This document shows positions 54,103 to 59,755 of a stretch of 59,755 bases of DNA, in pieces. Made by a program: the position numbers and the translations under genes. Below the pieces are notes generated by a model that did no database searches, was not told the origin of the DNA, and saw nothing but the letters and a program-made list of their open reading frames with translations. The stretch is from positions 1-59,755 of the forward strand of contig JAFISE010000185.1 in NCBI GenBank assembly GCA_022560025.1. Reading direction: 5' to 3'. The stretch is from Stagonosporopsis chrysanthemi. Taxonomy: Eukaryota > Ascomycota > Dothideomycetes > Pleosporales > Didymellaceae. How positions within the stretch are numbered: position 1 is the first letter of the stretch; each line of letters opens with the position of its first letter.

Positions 54103-56317
54103 ATGGCCCCCATCTCTGCTGATGCCGCCGGCCCAGCGCAGAGGCAGCAGGCGCGCCGCCCAGCGTCGCGCATTGTGCCTGCCATTCCACTTCGTCTGTC
54201 GCGCCGCGTGCCAGCGGCAAAGCCCGCGCCTGCTGCGGCGGAACAGTCGCACAAGGAGACCGTGACGCCGCCGCAAGATGCGGAGCCGCAGGCCCAGCAG
54301 CCGACAGTGGAGGAGACCAAGGTAGAGGAGCAGCCGACCCAGCCTGCTGAGACGCCTGCTGCGCTTGAGACCAAGACGGCAGCCGACCAGCCTGAGCCGG
54401 CGTCCGAGTCAGACGTAGGCGCAGAAGCTCCAGCGTTGGCCAGCTCGCCCGCGAAGTCGCAGGAGGACGAGGAGGTGAAGCAAGGAGCCGACGTGGAAGG
54501 CAAGTCACTGAAGCTGTCATACAGCCAGGCACTGCTAACATGGCCCAGTCCCAGCTGCGAATGACGTACCCAACCACGCCCACGACGCTCCCCTGGCCGT
54601 CGAGGCCGAAGCCGAAGCCGAAGTCGAAAGCAAGCCGCTCACCAACGGAGTGCATCGTAAGGAGCTGCCCCCTCCCTTCTACCCGTCGAGCATGAGTGGC
54701 GTGAACACGCCTGTCGCTGAGATGCACGACAACGTCTTCTACCCTGCTCGGCCCGGCGTCGATGGCGCAATGGCCGGCGTCGCACAAGAGCTGCCCGCGC
54801 AGCCTGTTACTCCCCAAGGCTACGAACATGCTGCCCACGGACATCGACAGTCGGTGCCGCGCATCCCTCCAGGCTTTGCGCCGCCTGACTTCACGCCCTC
54901 GTTCTTCCCCGGGCACTCCCACCACCCCTCAGACGCCGGCGCCCCCTGGCTGTACCCCCCTTACTCCATGCCTCCTCCCCCGGAGCCCATGTATGGCAAC
55001 GGGACTGACTTCCAGTCGCCGCCCTTTACCGCTGGACTCACGACATACCCAGAACCCTACCCAGCCCAATTCTCTCCAGAGGACCCGCGCTTTGTTGCCA
55101 ACGGTATCGCGACCTCGCACTCGCAGTCGCCAAGCAAGTCGCACTTTGGTGAAATGCTCCCCCCCGCAGAGCGCGTCGAGGTCCATCACGCCCAGCCCCA
55201 GCAGAACGGTGCTGGTCCTCGATCTGAAGAGATGAGCGAGTCTCCCTTCGAGCTTGCTTCTTACCTGTCTACGCAATTTGGCAACCAAGAATTCGCAGAC
55301 TTTGTCTTGCAAGTCCGGTCGACCAAGTACCAGTACATGTCCGTCCCTGTGCATGGCATCGTCGTCGTCCGCAGCCCAGTCATTGCCAATGCTGTTCGCC
55401 GCAGCATTCCCCCCGCCCACCGCTCCCGCGACTCGCGCCGTCTTGCAGACGTACTCACCACCAACCCTTTCATTACCAGCGAGTCAATCCAAGAGGCAGT
55501 CAAAGTCCTCTACGGAGCGCCGCTCCTGTCCATGCAGGCCTTCCTGTACGGTCTCGCTCACTACTCGTCAGAAGTGCCTCACCCCCAAGTCACAAAGGAT
55601 GCTCGCAGGCGCATGGACCAGATCTTGAGCTACGTCGCAGCCGGCAACGTCTTGCAGATTCCTAGCATGCAGGCACGGGGGGTTGACATTGTCAAGGCGC
55701 TGCTGCGATGGGACACAGTTGAGCAAGTCCTACACTACGGTCTCTTCGCGGCGAGGTCAAGTTCGCCACCAGGCAGTGACGGAACAGACGCCCACGACCC
55801 CTTCGCTACCGAGCTCCTGAACTCAGTCCTCGATTTCCTTGCGTACAACTTCCCTACCGACTTCTCCTTGCACAGGATTGCAGCAGAGCTACGAGACGAC
55901 CCGCGTCTGCCCAACATTACCGAAGCGCGAGCCCCGACCCACAATGTCAGGCTGAGCAAGATTCGTTTTGGAGACGCGCCGACAGACGACGACCCGCAGA
56001 TCAGCCCAGTGTCGAGGACGCTATCCAGTATCCTCCTGTCGTTGCCGCTTCCCCTTGTCGACCGCCTGTTCAACCACCGTGCTACGGCCAACCAGATCGG
56101 ATGGACTGGAGCTGCAAAAGTGCTTCACGACGTTGTCGATGAGCGCGAGAGCCGTCGTCAAAAGGCCGTTCGAGGTCAGCTACAGCTCGACAGCACCGCG
56201 CCAAGCACTCTCGTGGAGAACCTCTACCTGGAGGAGCGCGTCGAGCACGTTGGCTCTTCGCCTCTCCACCCTTCTGGATACCTGGCCACGGCGCACCGAG
56301 CGAATGGCCAGGCCTGA
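54103..56317 (+). CDS. BTB-like domain protein with GC-AG intron, 721 aa
   Basis: Two exons, 54103-54499 and 54549-56317, joined by a 49-nt GC-AG intron (GCAAGT...GCTAAC...CCCAG), giving 721 aa. The first 130 residues are Ala/Pro/Glu-rich and disordered; residues about 170-360 are Pro/Ser/His-rich. From about residue 366, LASYLSTQFGNQEFADFVLQVRS...VPVHGIVVVRSPVIANAVRR looks like a divergent BTB/POZ fold (D-x-x-h-x-V...hxxHxxhLxxxSP). Helical repeats continue to the end (IQEAVKVLYGAPLL; RMDQILSYVAAGNVLQI; LLNSVLDFLAYNFP). BTB proteins usually assemble complexes such as Cul3 ligases or transcription regulators; the role here is unknown. The start ATG has a good purine/GCC context (ccATGGCC). 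Confidence 0.78.
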
Positions 56318-57353
56318 TCGACACCTTCGTTACACTTGGCCTTGACATTTCGACTTCCTTGTGCAGCTTCGCCATGGCTATCTTCTGGATACATGTCAGC
56401 AACTGTTTTCTATATTTCGACTTACATAAAATCTTGGGTGGGCTTGCTCTTTAGGGTGTACAGCATAGCGAGCGTTGGGCGTTGCGTACCGGTGTTTTGA
56501 TCATGATTAATGGCACGCTTCACCTCTTGGTGGGCGAAAAGCAAGAACGAGCGACGACGCATATTCCCCCAAGATTACGACGGCATGGGGCAGGCCGCGC
56601 CTGCGTTGTATACCACCGGCATTTTCCTTCTTCTCAGACGTAAATAAAAGGCGCGTGTAGGTAGTTGCCCTTTGAGGCGGGAAAATTGTATCCTATGAAA
56701 CTGCATGTCTAAGCGTTCGGAGGGTATAAACTGACTGTCAGCACCTCAGTCAGCAGTGGAAGCATCCATGAGTCACTACGAGTACAACGCCCCCTCTGTC
56801 AAGCTGACATTTTTCCTCTCGGGGACTTGAGTAATCCCTGCATGTCTCCGAGAGGAATGGTATATATGCCCCCTCTCACCGCAAAACTCACTCCAACCAG
56901 TACGACAAGCGGTCGCGCCCTTCGAACCTAGTGTGCATCGCGCTAGCGGCAGTTCCAAAACGCCCGTGCGGAATTTGCACGGAAATAAACTCATGACGCG
57001 ACGAACCGCGCACCACGTGTAACGAATTTGCCATGCACCTCGCTCTTGACAGTGGCCGAACACGCCTCAAACGGTTGAATGGACGTGCCGCCGCTGTGAC
57101 CCTTTCGCTAAAAATCGCACCTTTATTAATATTAACCATGCCTGCCGCTGCTCATGATCTGCTGTCCCCGGATCCTCGCTGAGGATTCTAAGCTTTTTGT
57201 TCCCGCGCCATTGATATCTTGTTCTGAGGTGACCTTGAGGACGTCGCGTCGCTGTGCGATTCTACCAGTGACGGAACCAAGGCGATTGGAGCGTTCGTCG
57301 ACTGAGCGTCACACATAGCACTCAGCGTTGGTCGTTGTTTGCAGAGTCAAGAG
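56318..57353. other. 1-kb intergenic region, no gene seen
   Basis: Both strands were read; short open frames have no coding character. It contains the terminator of the BTB-like gene and the promoter of the transporter. No repeat or RNA gene was recognised. Confidence 0.5.
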
Positions 57354-58878
57354 ATGGATCGCCAACCGGGCACCGTCGATGCTGCATCGCGCACCTCCGT
57401 CCCAGCAGCTACTGCGTATGATGAGAGGATCGGCGCGGAATCAGCAGACAATTCACCCCTGTCCAGCCAGAAGTCAAATGGTAGTCTGGCCATACGAGAT
57501 GCGCCTGTCAGGGAGGAACAGGAGAAATCGCACGTGACCCAGGATGATCACGTTGTCGAGGATGGTGCTACAGCAGACGGAGAAGGCTTGAGGAAGGTAA
57601 AGAGCAAGCACAGCGTACGAGATGCTGGGAGTATACCGGATGGTGGACTGTGGGCATGGCTGCAGGTACTGGGCGGTTTCTTCCTGCTCTTCAACTCTTG
57701 GGGAATCATCGTATGTCTCGCAACCATTAGGTGTAAACCCCTCAGCTAATCGCAAGCAGAACACATTCGGCTCCTACCAGGCCTACTACGAAACCACCCT
57801 CCTCCCCGACGCCTCCCCCTCAAGCATCTCCTGGATCGGCAGTATCCAAGCCTTCCTCCTGCTCGAAGTCGGCGCCCTAACCGGTCCCATTTACGACGCG
57901 GGCTACTTCCGCGAACTCCTCCTCTTCGGCTCCTTCATGCTCGTGTTCGGCCAAATGATGCTGTCCCTCTGCACCTCGTACTGGCAGGTCCTCCTCGCGC
58001 AAGCCTTCTGCATCGGCATCGGCACTGGCGCGCTCTTCGTCCCCTCCGTCGCCATCCTCTCCACCTACTTCAGCTCCAAAATCGGCATGGCCATTGGCAT
58101 CGCCGCCGCGGGATCCAGCTTCGGCGGCGTCATCTACCCCATCGTCTTCCACCGCCTGCTCCCTACCATCGGCTTCGCCTGGACCACGCGCGTGCTGGGC
58201 TTCATCATCCTCGCCACCATGGTGGTGCCCTGCGTATGCATGCGCGTGCGCGTGCTGCCCGCCAAATCGCGCTCTCTCCTCGACCTCCGCGCCTTCTGCA
58301 TCCCCGCATACAGCCTGCAGGTGCTCGGCTTCTTCGCGGGGTTCATGGGGCTGTACATGCCGTTCTTCTACGCGCAGGTGTACGCGCTGGAGCGCTCCCT
58401 CACAAGCGAAAACCTCGCCTTCTACCTGCTCGCCATTATGAACTCGACCTCCGTCTTCGGGCGCATCATTCCCAACGTCTTCGCCGACCGCCTTGGGCCC
58501 TTCAACGTCGTCATCCCGTGCTGTCTCGTCTCCGCCGTCCTCTGCGTGTGCTACATCGCCGTCGAGAACAGCGCGGGCATCTGCGTGCTGATGGCGTTCT
58601 ACGGCTTCTTCTCCGGCTCGTTCGTCAGCTTGCCCCCGACCATCATCGTGCGCCTGAGCCAGGACCGCCGCGACAAGATCGGCACCCGGCTCGGGCAGAG
58701 TTTCGCAATCGTCGCGCTGGGGGTGCTGATCGGGACGCCGATTGGCGGGGCGATTCTGGACGAGCGCGGGTTCGATGCGCTGTGGACGTTTGGCGGGTGC
58801 ATGTTGTTTGGGAGCGCGGCGTTGCTGTGTGCGGCGCGCGTGGCGTTTGGCGGGTATGGGTGGAGGGTGAAGGTGTGA
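57354..58878 (+). CDS. MFS transporter, monocarboxylate (MCT/MCH) type, 491 aa
   Basis: Two exons, 57354-57710 and 57760-58878, with a 49-nt intron interrupting the first membrane helix. The N-terminal ~100 residues are hydrophilic. PDGGLWAWLQVLGGFFLLFNSWGI is the signature start of fungal monocarboxylate-porter homologues, followed by NTFGSYQAYYE, GSIQAFLLLEVGAL and ten or so further hydrophobic segments. The conserved GIGTGALFVPSVAILSTYF and NVFADRLGPFNV blocks are present. It probably transports small carboxylates or similar solutes across the plasma membrane. The acceptor is AAGCAG, so splicing at either AG would insert or omit one Gln. The exon-2 part has very high GC at third positions. 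Confidence 0.9.
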
Positions 58879-59755
58879 GTGAGCTGCTGTGCCCAACGCG
58901 AACGGAGGAGGAGAAGGTGGGGGATAGCTCTGCGCGAAAATTAGAAACTAGATGGGTGCTGAAAAGTAACGTGTTACTACTCGTTGGCAAGGCACCAAAC
59001 AACAACCACGACCATGACTTCGCTACCCCAGCCCGGCGTTGTACCACTGCCCACACCCTTTCAACAGAAGCCCATCACGCCCCCACTACACCCCCCACCT
59101 TCCGTATCCGCCCCTGCGCATTCCCAAAGCTCTTTCTCGCCTCGATAAACGCGTCACGGCGCAAAAAAACCCCATCGCCTCAGCGCGGAGTGCCGTTCTA
59201 TGTACATTTGTCTGTAGGCCTGGGGCTGGGTACTTTCCTCGCAGAGACCAGTGTTTGGATAAGGCCGGGTGCTGGGTTGTTTTGCGGTGGGCGCAGTGGT
59301 GAAGGTAAGGAAAGGAGGGAGCGGGTCATGGGTGGTGGTGGGGGAAGGGGGGGGGGCTTAAATGTGGGCTGCTGGGTCTAGTCGGGATGGCATGTTGTGG
59401 GATGGAATAGATTACAGCCAGTACTGCTGCTGTTGTACTGAGTATATTGTTTTGATCCTCTTCAGTACTGTGTGCCTCTCGTTGCATCAAGCTTGCGCGG
59501 TTCTTGTTAGGACGAGATGGAAACAAGCCAACAGCACAGGCGCCACTTGGCGCGCGTTTTGCTGTGACTCTCTACCTTGGGGTTGAAAAGCATGAGACCT
59601 CGTTCGTGGCTTTTGATCTTTCTATGGCTTTTCCGTAGGAACAAATGCCCTTCAACGTAACGGTGTAGAGAGAGAGGAGGACTGCGCTTGTTTGACTATT
59701 GACGTGGGCTGAGCTGCTTATATGCCTGCCCATACACACGCTATCCTAACTCGTA
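58879..59755. other. Right-end intergenic region, no gene seen
   Basis: I find no supported coding frame. The frame that looks long here is an alternative-frame continuation from the transporter gene. A G-run occurs near 59340-59355. The window ends before the next gene can be seen. Confidence 0.5.

Noticed and set aside
57877..58896. Long minus-strand frame opposite the transporter
   Set aside because: His/Ala/Glu/Gly-rich shadow produced by GC-rich third positions; no domain.
58236..59381. Long plus-strand frame of 381 codons over the transporter 3' half
   Set aside because: It is Arg-rich shadow translation of a GC-rich gene in another frame; the transporter frame has clear membrane helices.
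1..59755. CRISPR arrays, telomeric repeats, bacterial-style operons
   Set aside because: None seen; the window is fungal nuclear DNA and no regularly spaced repeats or TTAGGG arrays were found by eye.

Overview
The window looks like a chromosome segment of a filamentous ascomycete (Pezizomycotina). A dothideomycete is my best guess, not a proven placement. The evidence is genes with many 46-62 nt GT..AG introns and CTRAY-like branch points, a Zn2Cys6 regulator, fungal housekeeping genes (ATG15, YKT6, SLH1, a VPS9-domain protein, a Cut12-like protein), a dispersed single 5S rRNA gene, and transposons wrecked by C-to-T (RIP-like) mutation.

Layout. 1-7.1 kb is a transposon nest: a Tad-type LINE (zinc-knuckle gag, endonuclease, reverse transcriptase, RNase H) cut by the window edge, whose (AACC)n tail abuts the C-terminal part of a pogo/Fot1 transposase, followed by a second, opposite-strand pogo/Fot1 transposase. 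7.1-11.1 kb holds two dead oxygenase genes, a cytochrome P450 (+) and a salicylate-hydroxylase-like FAD monooxygenase (-). 11.4-27.9 kb is a block of eight apparently intact genes that reads like a catabolic or small-metabolite cluster: a small alpha/beta-barrel protein (-), an aldehyde dehydrogenase (+), an alpha/beta hydrolase (+), a Zn2Cys6 regulator (+), a PRISE-type enone reductase (-), an acyl/aryl-CoA ligase ending in the peroxisomal signal SKL (+), a PF04199-type cyclase/hydrolase (-) and an MFS transporter (+). The two dead oxygenases probably belonged to it. No PKS or NRPS is present. 28-33 kb is gene-poor: an F-box protein, a lysine-rich secreted protein, an intact 5S rRNA gene and a truncated 5S fragment. 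From 33 kb to the end the content is housekeeping: ATG15, VPS9-domain protein, Cut12-like spindle-pole protein, a RING-like hypothetical, YKT6, SLH1 helicase, a large unknown protein, a BTB-like protein and a monocarboxylate-type MFS transporter.

How the cluster may work (inference): the transporter imports or exports an aromatic or otherwise cyclic carboxylate; hydrolase, cyclase, aldehyde dehydrogenase and enone reductase open, oxidise and reduce it; the ligase makes the CoA thioester in the peroxisome; the Zn2Cys6 protein controls the set. Loss of the P450 and the FAD monooxygenase would remove the ring-hydroxylating steps.

The most unusual signals are the mutation context in the dead genes (CCA/TGG nearly gone, CTA/TAG in excess, other CA/TG kept), its restriction to gene bodies, TTCCG-type motifs in the cluster promoters including a perfect inverted repeat upstream of the regulator, and an in-frame TAG followed by a well-formed 73-residue coding extension in the unknown gene at 51.2-53.4 kb.
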